50,820 bases of DNA, from NCBI GenBank assembly GCA_017451695.1, contig JAFTNW010000043.1, positions 1 to 50,820 of the forward strand, written 5' to 3'. The translations under genes and the position numbers were made by a program. The notes under the pieces are model-generated. The model did no database searches. It saw nothing but the letters and a program-made list of their open reading frames with translations, and had not been told where the DNA came from. Each line of letters begins with the position of its first letter. Positions within the stretch are counted from its first letter, which is position 1. The stretch is from Bacteroidaceae bacterium. Its GTDB lineage: Bacteria > Bacteroidota > Bacteroidia > Bacteroidales > Bacteroidaceae. Positions 38,232 through 46,587 of this stretch are shown piece by piece.

Positions 38232-40646
38232 TCAAGCTTCGGTTTTCGGTTCCTCCTTTTGGGGTTTCTCCGCCATAATCCGTGCATGCAGTTCCACACG
38301 TTTCAATATTGCAGGAATGGCAGTATTAAAGTATTCGTCGTAACATTTGGTACCGGCATCCACACGCAGTAGTTGTTCAAGCGAACAGATATTGAGATGC
38401 ACCCTCTCCGACGAATTCTTTTTGGCATTCTTATACTCCTTTACCACTGCATCGCGGTTGGGCGATGTGGCTTTGAAGATTTTATCGAACTCCTTTAATT
38501 CCTCATTATTATATGCTCTGAATCCCATGAGCAGCTGCTGCATGTTCCAACGGTTGTGTTCGCACTCAGCCATATCGTCTTTATGCTCTTCAAATGCCTT
38601 GAACAACATTTCGTAATCGAGTTGCGATTCGTCGATACAGCCACACACGCTTCTTATCTTGGTAGTAAAACTGTTTACAAGATATTTGTTCGACCATTTA
38701 TGAAATACAGGTAACTCTTCCCACTTCTCCACTACTTTGGCAAAACTATCCTCGCTGCCCGGCCTGCCTATTTGAGTTATCCTTTCATGCAATGCCGCAT
38801 CGCCGATTATCGTATAGATGTAATTACACAGTTTGGCACATAAATCGCTATCAGGGTCAAATGTAAAATCGGCATACTGCATACCAAATGGGCGCAATTT
38901 GGTATAGCGTTTGTGTGCATTGGTTTTATCGGATATAAGATTATATACTATATCCGATGCCTCGCGCTGATATACAAGAATCTGCTGAGCATGGTCGTAC
39001 ACCTCGGAAGGCATATATATACTTGCAGCTATTGCTTCATGTGCCTTTTGATGACACACGGCAATTGTGAGCAATGCATTTCCCTCATGGGAAGGATTTG
39101 CCTCCTTTGCGCATGTTTTCAAATATTCTGCAACCATAGGCTGCTCCAAGCTTCCTTTTACGAATTCCCATTCTACATCAAGGAAATTTATGCCATGGTC
39201 GCTGTATTCCGAACCTTTCTCCTGCACGGAATCGTTCCACTTGACATTCAAATCACATTCGGCTGAGGTTGCATCGATATAACGCCAACGAGAGAGGTCG
39301 AACAGATTTCTGAAACGTCCTTTGAAGAAAAGCATCTCCTTATCGGCTTCTGTATCTATGAATGTTATGCGTGTTCTCAATGGATGCTCCACTACTTGCC
39401 CATCGGCATCTTTAATCTTAAAATTGGGATAGTGAGCCACTTGGGCAGCCTGTATAGCCATGGCAACACCCATATTGGACATACCCGCAACAACCAAATG
39501 AACATATTTATCCGATTCGGGAGATATACCATCCTTGCCATCCAATGGCAAATAGTTGAAGACCCTTACATCATTACTATTTTTATCATTTGAACAGGTT
39601 TCATTCTCCTCGTAGTATCCTTTCACAAAAACTCTTTGCGCCCAATTTTCGTATGCGTTGAATGGAATAAAATCGAGGTGGCGGCGAATATTTTCGTGCA
39701 GGTCGGAGAATTGGAAAACTGAATAGGTTGTCTGGAACTCGAACATCACACGGCACACAATCTTTCTATCCACACGCATATCGGCGAGATAGCTCGCAAT
39801 GTTATGCACACAACGCATATTCTGCACATCGTGATAGCTCTCTGAAGTATCTTCGTGCGAATCCTCGCCCAAAATACAGATTTCCGTGGCATCTTCCAAA
39901 TGCAAACGGGAAATCTCCTCTTTGGAGTCGAGCTGCCCGTTATATATAATCAAACGTGCCTCCTCCTCTTTAGTGAGGTACGATTCTATAACACAGCGCA
40001 CTTTCTCAACATCCTCGTTGGTCAAAAGCACCACATAGTGAACACGCCCTTCACCCTGGCCACACAGAAGATTTCTTATAATTGTTGGTGCCATTTCGTT
40101 TGCACCTATCACAACTGCTGTCTTTTTGAATAGAAATTGTGATTTTGAATATCGCATTTTTCCATTCAACCAATTATCTTTTCGGCTATCGATATAACCT
40201 ACCATGGTTGATACCAGCAAACCATTCAACAGGAAGGTGCCAAACACAGCCACAATTATTGCCCACACCTTTCCACCCTTGGTTGCTATAATATATTCGC
40301 TTCCCGGGTCTATAAAATTATAATAAACGCTCCAAAACAGGTTTTGAGAGTCCTGCGGTTGCTTGGCTATTGCTTGTGACTGCGAGCCATCTGCATTATC
40401 AGTGGCATATATAAAATTTTCGGACGGACGAACTTTGTATTCATCGTGAACGAATAAATTATGAATAGTCATCAAGAATGTTAAAAGGAAGGGCGTTAAT
40501 ATAACCATAAAGGCAATTTTCAACATAAAACTGCCACCATGAATGAGCATACGGTCGAACATTATACGCCTGAAAAGCAATATATATGCGACATATAAGA
40601 ACAAAAGTGCAGCTATACCACCAATAATAAATATAGAATTACCCAT
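38232..40646 (-). CDS. CASTOR/RCK-like membrane protein with C-terminal RyR-like domain
   Basis: 804 residues. Membrane helices at about 4-26, 40-66 and 126-150. Just before the third, NLFWSVYYNFIDPGSEY resembles the pore-helix and filter region of CASTOR/POLLUX-type ion channels. Two cytoplasmic Rossmann folds (RCK/TrkA-N type) open with VVIGANEMAPTIIRNLL near 178 and VVAGMSNMGVAMAIQAA near 391. Near residue 695 ECEHNRWNMQQLLMGFRAYN matches the H-x-x-W and G-(W/F)-R positions of the RyR fold. This would be a ligand-gated cation channel or a regulator of one. Paired RyR proteins follow 26 bases downstream. Confidence 0.75.
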   Translation of the reverse strand: MGNSIFIIGGIAALLFLYVAYILLFRRIMFDRMLIHGGSFMLKIAFMVILTPFLLTFLMTIHNLFVHDEYKVRPSENFIYATDNADGSQSQAIAKQPQDSQNLFWSVYYNFIDPGSEYIIATKGGKVWAIIVAVFGTFLLNGLLVSTMVGYIDSRKDNWLNGKMRYSKSQFLFKKTAVVIGANEMAPTIIRNLLCGQGEGRVHYVVLLTNEDVEKVRCVIESYLTKEEEARLIIYNGQLDSKEEISRLHLEDATEICILGEDSHEDTSESYHDVQNMRCVHNIASYLADMRVDRKIVCRVMFEFQTTYSVFQFSDLHENIRRHLDFIPFNAYENWAQRVFVKGYYEENETCSNDKNSNDVRVFNYLPLDGKDGISPESDKYVHLVVAGMSNMGVAMAIQAAQVAHYPNFKIKDADGQVVEHPLRTRITFIDTEADKEMLFFKGRFRNLFDLSRWRYIDATSAECDLNVKWNDSVQEKGSEYSDHGINFLDVEWEFVKGSLEQPMVAEYLKTCAKEANPSHEGNALLTIAVCHQKAHEAIAASIYMPSEVYDHAQQILVYQREASDIVYNLISDKTNAHKRYTKLRPFGMQYADFTFDPDSDLCAKLCNYIYTIIGDAALHERITQIGRPGSEDSFAKVVEKWEELPVFHKWSNKYLVNSFTTKIRSVCGCIDESQLDYEMLFKAFEEHKDDMAECEHNRWNMQQLLMGFRAYNNEELKEFDKIFKATSPNRDAVVKEYKNAKKNSSERVHLNICSLEQLLRVDAGTKCYDEYFNTAIPAILKRVELHARIMAEKPQKEEPKTEA

Positions 40647-40875
40647 AATATTCCTTTATAATTTACCTATGCCATAAGCAAAGTGCATCTGCCTGCGGCA
40701 ACATATATCTTGCGAATATATAAAATATGCTACAAAAAGTGAACAAAAGAGAACGATTTTTTACAAAAGCATTTACATGGGGAGGTTGTTGCGCCTGAAT
40801 CAAATATCCTTTTATTGTCATATCGAACGTATGTGAGATATCTGACACGCCTGTGTATGCACCCTATAAACGAAA

Positions 40876-42183
40876 TCAAGGAAAAGAAATCACAAAACGG
40901 GTGAGGCCGTCGTCATCGGTTCTCAATGAAAAGGAGCAACCATGCGCAATTAAAATCTCGCGTATGAACATAAGCCCCAAGCCCTGTCCGTTGGCTTTTG
41001 TGGAGAAGAAAGGAGTGAAGAGCGATACTTCGTTCTCCCGGGGAATGCCGGCACCATTATCGGTAACAACTATTCGTGCAGGCGAGGAAAGAGTATCAAT
41101 GGCAATGAGACCGCCCTGCCCTATGCTCTCCACCGAATTTTTCACAATATTCACCATCACCTGCTCAAAGAGCAGTGTATCGGCATCCACAAATACTTTG
41201 TCGGCAGCAAATGATGTGCGCAATTCTATGCCTTTCTCTTGGCACAAATGTTGCAGAAATCCTATGCAGGGCTTCACGCAATCGTTAATATTCACACGGC
41301 GCAAGTTGGGGGCAGGTATCTTCACCACATTGGCAAAGCCGGTAATGAAACGGCTCATATTATAGCCGCGCTCCTCGCACACCTTTATCACCTGTAATAT
41401 ATCATTCACATCGCCCTCGAGCGTCTCTTTTGTAACCGACAAAAGAGCATCGCTCACTGCATTCAGTGTAGCAGTGATGCCACCCATCGAGTTGTTTACC
41501 TCGTGGGCTATCATACGGATAACCTTTTCGTATGCACTCTTTTCGGCCTTGTGTATTTCGTGGGTGAGCTGTTCTATAATTATAAAGGAGCGTTTGAAGC
41601 CACGGTCCATGAATGAAAGGTGCGAGCAGTGAAACACCCTTGCACCGGTGAGCCTCACGGTTGCATTCTGTCCAATGGGAATTTTGGCTATCTCGGCAAG
41701 TAACTCACTTTTTATATTCCACAACACCTTGCCCGTGCAATCTTCATCTATATTCAGAAACTTGCAGGCGGCAGGGTTCATAAGCGTTACCTGCTCCTTG
41801 AAGTCAAGAATCACCACCCCCATAGGCGACACATTTACCAGAAGGTCGAGAAAATGGTTCTGCTCGCGCAGGCGCAAACGCTCGTTCTTCACTTCACTCA
41901 TGAGACGATTGAAAAGTTCCACAATCCTGTCGGCCTCGGCCTGCCCCACCTTTGTGAGGTTACTGCTGAAATCTTGTGCCGACAGCAAATCAATTCCATC
42001 GGCAATGGTATCCAAGGGGCGAACCACACGACGGTAAAAGAACACAAGAAAGAGTATTGCCGCAACCACGGCTACCTCAATCATAAACCGAACATCGGTT
42101 CCGGTATATACTCCCAAGAGCAACAGCGCAAACGGTGCCATCACAAGCAGAGCAAGTATTATAAAGAGGTAACGCAGTTTCAT
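40876..42183 (-). CDS. Sensor histidine kinase (NtrB/AtoS type)
   Basis: 435 residues. Two N-terminal membrane helices (residues 4-26 and 30-50) enclose almost no periplasmic loop, so sensing is intramembrane or cytoplasmic. A HAMP linker and PAS domain (about 105-190) follow. The phospho-accepting His is in MIAHEVNNSMGGI near 227. ATP-binding boxes are MVNIVKNSVES (N), VTDNGAGI (G1) and GQGLGLMFIREI (G2). It lies 9 bases downstream of the response-regulator gene and will phosphorylate it. Together they form a pair of the AtoSC kind. Confidence 0.9.
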   Translation of the reverse strand: MKLRYLFIILALLVMAPFALLLLGVYTGTDVRFMIEVAVVAAILFLVFFYRRVVRPLDTIADGIDLLSAQDFSSNLTKVGQAEADRIVELFNRLMSEVKNERLRLREQNHFLDLLVNVSPMGVVILDFKEQVTLMNPAACKFLNIDEDCTGKVLWNIKSELLAEIAKIPIGQNATVRLTGARVFHCSHLSFMDRGFKRSFIIIEQLTHEIHKAEKSAYEKVIRMIAHEVNNSMGGITATLNAVSDALLSVTKETLEGDVNDILQVIKVCEERGYNMSRFITGFANVVKIPAPNLRRVNINDCVKPCIGFLQHLCQEKGIELRTSFAADKVFVDADTLLFEQVMVNIVKNSVESIGQGGLIAIDTLSSPARIVVTDNGAGIPRENEVSLFTPFFSTKANGQGLGLMFIREILIAHGCSFSLRTDDDGLTRFVISFP

Positions 42184-42192
42184 GGCAAAAGA

Positions 42193-43527
42193 CTATTTCA
42201 ATCCATATTTTTCCAAGCGTCGATAGAGTGCTTGGCGGCTTATTCCAAGTGTTTGCGCCACCTGTGTCATATTTCCGCCGCAACGCTCCATCGCATTTTT
42301 TATGGAGTTAATCTCAAGTTCATCGAGGGTGAGCCCCGCCGTGTTGCTATCGGCCGAGGCGGTGGCTGCGCTGCACTGCCCCTCGAAATCGGCAGCCTGC
42401 AACAGCCCGTTGCCGTTTATGAGAATGGTGCGTTCAACCACATTCTTCAACTCGCGTATATTGCCGGAAAAGTGCTGGCGCGCAAGAAAATCGAGTGCAT
42501 CGGGCGCAAAGCGCACCGGTTGGAGGCTGTTCTGCGTTGTATATTGTGTTGCAAAATGTGTGGCAAGGGGTGCAATGTCCTCGCGCCTCTCGCGCAATGG
42601 TGGCAGGTGCAGCGGTATGAGGTTTATGCGGTAGTAGAGGTCTTCGCGGAAGGTGCCTTCGCGCACCATCTCCTGCAAGTCGCGGTTGGTGGCACACACC
42701 ACACGCACATCTACCCTGCGGGGTTTGCTGTCGCCCAGCACCTCAAATGTCTGATCCTGCAACACACGCAGCAGTTTCACTTGGCAACTCATATCGAGTT
42801 CGCCCACCTCGTCGAGGAATATCGTTCCACCATCGGCAAGTTCAAAACGCCCCACCCTGTCGGCCGAGGCATCGGTAAAGGCACCGCGCTTGTGTCCGAA
42901 CATCTCACTCTCGAAAAGCGACTGCGACACTCCGCCCAAATTAACCTTCACAAATGGCTTGCCACAGCGACGGCTGTTGCGGTGCAGCGCCTCGGCAATA
43001 AGCTCCTTGCCTGTGCCACTCTCACCCGTTATAAGCACCGAGGCATTAGTCTTTGCCACACGCTCCACCGTTGCAAGCACATCGGCAAGAGCCTTGCTGC
43101 GCCCCACAATGCCGCAGCGGTCGAAGCCGTCGGGCACAACCTCACAGGCACTCTCTTTGCCGGCGAGTTCCAATGCGGTTTCAATGCGTTGCATAAGCGC
43201 AGCGTTGTTCCACGGCTTGGTGATAAAGTCAAAAGCCCCCAAACGCATGCCCTTTACTGCAAGTTCTATGCTACCCCACGCGGTCATTAATATCACAGGC
43301 ACCGCAGGGCGGAATATCTTCACCTGTTTCAGCAGCAAGAGCCCCTCATCGCCATCGGTCGATAGAGAATAGTTCATATCCATAAGAATGAGGCGCGGCT
43401 CGCGGGCACGCACCACCTCAATGGCCTCGGCGGGCGATGCTGCAACCTCCACGTCGTGTTTTGCACGGCGCAACATAAAGGAGAGGGAACTTCTTATAGC
43501 CTCGTTGTCATCTATTACCAGAATCAT
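42193..43527 (-). CDS. Sigma-54-dependent response regulator (NtrC/AtoC type)
   Basis: The Met at 43525-43527 ([19 protein letters not shown]) opens the receiver domain; the longer frame upstream is AT-rich promoter sequence. The phospho-acceptor Asp is in [10 protein letters not shown] near 53. The AAA+ domain has Walker [19 protein letters not shown] (the sigma-54 contact loop; the last Gly of the usual GAFTGA is Asp) and Walker [10 protein letters not shown]. The C-terminal Fis-type HTH is [24 protein letters not shown]. It should bind the palindrome upstream of the divergent transporter operon and activate sigma-54 polymerase. Confidence 0.92.
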   Translation of the reverse strand: MILVIDDNEAIRSSLSFMLRRAKHDVEVAASPAEAIEVVRAREPRLILMDMNYSLSTDGDEGLLLLKQVKIFRPAVPVILMTAWGSIELAVKGMRLGAFDFITKPWNNAALMQRIETALELAGKESACEVVPDGFDRCGIVGRSKALADVLATVERVAKTNASVLITGESGTGKELIAEALHRNSRRCGKPFVKVNLGGVSQSLFESEMFGHKRGAFTDASADRVGRFELADGGTIFLDEVGELDMSCQVKLLRVLQDQTFEVLGDSKPRRVDVRVVCATNRDLQEMVREGTFREDLYYRINLIPLHLPPLRERREDIAPLATHFATQYTTQNSLQPVRFAPDALDFLARQHFSGNIRELKNVVERTILINGNGLLQAADFEGQCSAATASADSNTAGLTLDELEINSIKNAMERCGGNMTQVAQTLGISRQALYRRLEKYGLK

Positions 43528-43645
43528 TTCGCACAACTGTTTTACTATGTGCGAAGATAATCCATAAAAGCATAATATTAAAAAAATAGCCCTTTTTTTA
43601 AGAGTAATTAAAAAGTGTAACACCGCGCTGTTTCAAAAGCGGACA

Positions 43646-43667
43646 GGGTGTCCGAAAACGGACACCC
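43646..43667. promoter_or_regulatory. Likely regulator binding site (9-bp inverted repeat)
   Basis: GGGTGTCCG (43646-43654) and CGGACACCC (43659-43667) form a perfect inverted repeat with an AAAA spacer in the gap between the divergent regulator and adaptor genes. Its centre is about 55 bases upstream of the -24 element, a suitable place for an enhancer site. A partial extra half-site, GCGGACAGG, overlaps its left edge. Confidence 0.7.
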
Positions 43668-43709
43668 TTCAAAATAATTAATACATTGATTATTAACAAA
43701 TTAAAAGTT

Positions 43710-43725
43710 TGGCACGGATTTTGAT
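43710..43725 (+). promoter_or_regulatory. Sigma-54 (-24/-12) promoter of the transporter operon
   Basis: TGGCAC (43710-43715), five bases, then TTGAT (43721-43725) match the consensus TGGCAC-N5-TTGCW with one mismatch (A for C at the -12 pair). Transcription should begin at about 43736. This rules out the first in-frame ATG (43735) as the adaptor start. Confidence 0.75.
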
Positions 43726-43755
43726 ATAGAATCGATGTATAAAGCCAACAACACA

Positions 43756-45000
43756 ATGGACAAACCGATACCAAAGAGAGAAAGAAACATTCAAACACTT
43801 AAAAGCATAGGCAAAATAGCCGGTGTGCTTGCCGCACTTTGCCTTGTGATACTTATAATAATAGAGATATCACGGGCAAGCATAAGCGAAGCATCGCTCT
43901 CCTTTGCCACAATAGACCGCGGCACCATAGAAACCACCATAAGCGCAAGCGGCAATGTGCAATCCACATCGGAACTTATTATAAACTCGCCCATCAGCAG
44001 TCGCATAGTAGATGTCTATTACAAGAACGGCGATTCAATCACCGCAGGCACAAGGCTTTTACTCCTTGACCTCAAAGATGCTGAAAGCGAGTACCAAAAA
44101 CTGCTCGACGAAAAGGAGATTAAGCAACAACAACTGCTGCAACAGAGGCTCAACGACGAAACAACGCTGGCAAATATGCACACTAACATAGAGATAAGCG
44201 AGATGGAATTCAAACGCCTGCAGTCGGAACTGCTCAATGAGCAGCACCTCGACAGCATAGGCTCGGGCACCACCGAGAAGGTACGGCAGTGCGAAATGGC
44301 TGTTACCACAGCACGCCTTAAGCTGGAGCAGAGCCGCCAACAGTTGCAGCGCGAAAAAGAGATACGCCTCTCCAGCCGTCGAGTGAGCGAGTTGCAGTAC
44401 AACATTTTCATAGAGCAGTTGGAAGCAAGTCGCAAACGACTTGCCGATGCACAGATGCCTGCCCCACAAAACGGCACCATAACATTCATAAACAACAGCA
44501 AGGGAGCACAGGTGGCGGCAGGCAGCCATATAGCCACACTCTCCAACCTATCTTCGTTCAAGATCAGTGCCAAGCTGGGCGAAAACCTTGCCGACAACCT
44601 TGCAACAGGCAAGGATGTGATTGTGAAGATAGGGAAAGAGACACTCACCGGCAAAATAAGCAACGTGGAAGCAAAGAGCGAGGGCGGCAACATAGCCTTC
44701 GACATATCGCTCGACGAGCCCTCGCACCCCAAGCTGCGCTACGGTATGCGCGTTGATGTATATATCCTGCACCGCATACGCGAGGATGTGTTGCGCATAA
44801 AGAACGGCAACTACTACAAGGGTGCAGGCGAATATGCCTTCTTTGTGAAAGAGGGCGAGAAGATAGTGCGCCGCAAGGTGCAGCTTGGCAACAGCAACTA
44901 CGACTATGTGGAGGTTGTGAGCGGGCTCGAGCCCGGCGAACAGGTTGTACTCAACAATATGGAAAATTACAACAGCCGTAAGGAGATAAAATTAAAATAG
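43756..45000 (+). CDS. HlyD/MacA-like membrane fusion protein
   Basis: 414 residues. The start at 43756 (MDKPIPKRERNIQTLKSIG) is chosen because the sigma-54 promoter puts the transcript start near 43736, after the earlier ATG. One membrane helix lies at about residues 20-42. A biotinyl-lipoyl-like half (GTIETTISASGNVQSTSELII) follows, then a long coiled coil (about 95-215; DEKEIKQQQLLQQRLNDE...), the second lipoyl half (MPAPQNGTITFINNSKGAQV) and a beta-barrel. It would link the inner-membrane permeases to an outer-membrane channel. First gene of the transporter operon. Confidence 0.85.
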   Translation: MDKPIPKRERNIQTLKSIGKIAGVLAALCLVILIIIEISRASISEASLSFATIDRGTIETTISASGNVQSTSELIINSPISSRIVDVYYKNGDSITAGTRLLLLDLKDAESEYQKLLDEKEIKQQQLLQQRLNDETTLANMHTNIEISEMEFKRLQSELLNEQHLDSIGSGTTEKVRQCEMAVTTARLKLEQSRQQLQREKEIRLSSRRVSELQYNIFIEQLEASRKRLADAQMPAPQNGTITFINNSKGAQVAAGSHIATLSNLSSFKISAKLGENLADNLATGKDVIVKIGKETLTGKISNVEAKSEGGNIAFDISLDEPSHPKLRYGMRVDVYILHRIREDVLRIKNGNYYKGAGEYAFFVKEGEKIVRRKVQLGNSNYDYVEVVSGLEPGEQVVLNNMENYNSRKEIKLK

Positions 45001-45060
45001 TTAAAACCCAACACATAATTCACAAATTGGGAGATAGAACATAACTTTGAACATTAATAA

Positions 45061-45150
45061 CCCTTAGTAGCCTTTAATAGCCCTTAATAACCCTTAGTAG
45101 CCCTTAATCCCCCTTAATTCCCCTTAATCCCCCTTAATAACCCTTTTTAA
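45061..45150 (+). repeat. 10-bp tandem repeats upstream of permease A1
   Basis: Nine consecutive 10-base units of the type CCCTTAATAA / CCCTTAGTAG / CCCTTAATCC in strict 10-base phase, ending 12 bases before the permease start. Similar arrays precede the other A-type permeases at 47876 and 50586. The period is close to one DNA turn. It is too short and too degenerate for a CRISPR array. Confidence 0.85.
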
Positions 45151-45162
45151 CCCCAACCATCA

Positions 45163-46476
45163 ATGATACTCACCCAAGCAATCACAATGATGCGCCAGCA
45201 CAAACTGTTCAGCGGCATCTACATAGGCGGCACGGCAATATCCCTTGCCCTTGCAATGGCACTCTTCATAGCATTCAACGTGCAGCTGGCGCCTGCCTAC
45301 CCCGAATATTGCCGCGACAGGCTCATATATTTCCCCACAGTCGTATGCGACGACTTCACAGGCGGCCCATACGAACATTTGAGGACAGGAGGAGAACTGC
45401 CCGATGAGTTCATTCCTTATGCAGAAGATATTGAAGGGATAAAGCACCTTTCGGTTACCCGCAGAATGTCAATAAACCAGACCCATGTAGACGGGCAGTG
45501 GCTGGAGGATGCGAGCTTCTACTGCTCATGTGTCGATGAGAAATTCTGGGAAATATTTGAATTCAATTTCATCCATGGCACACCTTTCGGCAAGGATGAG
45601 CTCCACGACGCAAAAATAATCATCACCGCATCAACGGCCAACACTCTTTTTGCCCGCACAGACGTTGTAGGGAAGAGAGTGACTTTCAACCTGGACGGTA
45701 AAGGGAACTCTACCGAGATGAAAGAGTTTACCATCACCGGAGTGGTAGAGGATGCCCATGAATGCATGACATATACTACAAAAGAGGTATTCTTCACGCT
45801 ATACACGAACAATAACAAACATAACCATATTGATACGCCATTTGAGTTCATCGGGCAGAACCAGATCATCATAGAGGCAGAAAATATGGGTTCAGTTGAA
45901 CGCGTCAAGAAGGAGCTTGATGAGAGGTACGCACGCTACTGCAACGAAGTCCTTAACCGCCACAACTACAAGGATTTCAAATACACAGCCCATATATACT
46001 CGCATTGGCAGAATGTCTTCAACTGCGAACCCGGTGACACGGTGTGGGATGTATTCAAGAACTACTTTTATGTATTCCTTGCGCTGCTGTTCATACCCGC
46101 GCTGAACCTTAGCGGAATGATTTCATCGCGCATGAAGAGCCGCCTTAGCGAGATTGGCGTCCGCAAGGCATACGGCGCCACAAGTGCCCGAATCCTGTGG
46201 CAAGTGTTATGGGAGAACCTCTTCCTGACGTTCCTGGGCGCGCTTATAGGACTCGTGCTCTCATATTTGCTTTCCGACCTCTTCATTAAGGAAATCATTG
46301 CCATGCACCAAGGATGGATAGATGAGTGCGAATACAGCGCCGCCCTGCTCTACTCGCCACGTATATTTGCGGTAACATTGCTGCTGTGTGTGCTGCTCAA
46401 CATAGCATCGGCCTTGCTGCCGGCACTGTTTGCGCTGAGAAAAAACATTGTTCAATCACTTTATGACAAACGATAA
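45163..46476 (+). CDS. FtsX-type ABC permease, A-type copy 1
   Basis: 437 residues. MILTQAITMMRQHKLFSGIYIGGTAISLALAM gives the N-terminal amphipathic start and first membrane helix. A periplasmic MacB-type core domain covers about residues 45-290, then three helices end the protein. The FtsX signature is SRMKSRLSEIGVRKAYGATSARILWQVLWENLFLTFLGA (about 320-358). No nucleotide-binding domain is fused. The final segment RKNIVQSLYDKR is shared by A-type copies. It needs a separate ATPase, probably encoded further right. Confidence 0.85.
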   Translation: MILTQAITMMRQHKLFSGIYIGGTAISLALAMALFIAFNVQLAPAYPEYCRDRLIYFPTVVCDDFTGGPYEHLRTGGELPDEFIPYAEDIEGIKHLSVTRRMSINQTHVDGQWLEDASFYCSCVDEKFWEIFEFNFIHGTPFGKDELHDAKIIITASTANTLFARTDVVGKRVTFNLDGKGNSTEMKEFTITGVVEDAHECMTYTTKEVFFTLYTNNNKHNHIDTPFEFIGQNQIIIEAENMGSVERVKKELDERYARYCNEVLNRHNYKDFKYTAHIYSHWQNVFNCEPGDTVWDVFKNYFYVFLALLFIPALNLSGMISSRMKSRLSEIGVRKAYGATSARILWQVLWENLFLTFLGALIGLVLSYLLSDLFIKEIIAMHQGWIDECEYSAALLYSPRIFAVTLLLCVLLNIASALLPALFALRKNIVQSLYDKR

Positions 46477-46484
46477 AAGCATTC

Positions 46485-46569
46485 GTCATTTTGAACGGAG
46501 CATAAGCGAAGTGAAAAATCTCAAAAGTGAGTGACAGAGATTTTTCCTCCCTGTGGTCGTCAAAATGAC
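46485..46569. repeat. Imperfect palindromic (REP-like) element between permeases
   Basis: GTCATTTTGA (46485-46494) mirrors TCAAAATGAC (46560-46569), and GAAAAATCTC mirrors GAGATTTTTC inside. Short dispersed palindromes with this CGTCATTTTGA...AAATCTC style are familiar in Bacteroidetes intergenic regions. Here it fills the gap between copy A1 and copy B1 where the next pair (A2-B2) overlaps instead. Confidence 0.65.
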
Positions 46570-46587
46570 AAATAAAAAAAGAAAAAT

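Noticed and set aside
41854..43290. Long rightward open frame opposite the histidine kinase and response regulator
   Set aside because: The minus strand encodes a complete kinase and regulator with all motifs; the opposite frame is Cys/His-rich and resembles no protein.
43735..43755. ATG at 43735 as the adaptor start
   Set aside because: The sigma-54 promoter at 43710-43725 places the transcript start at about 43736, so this ATG would not be on the message.
45061..45150. CRISPR array
   Set aside because: The units are 10 bases, degenerate and contiguous with no spacers, and no cas gene is present.
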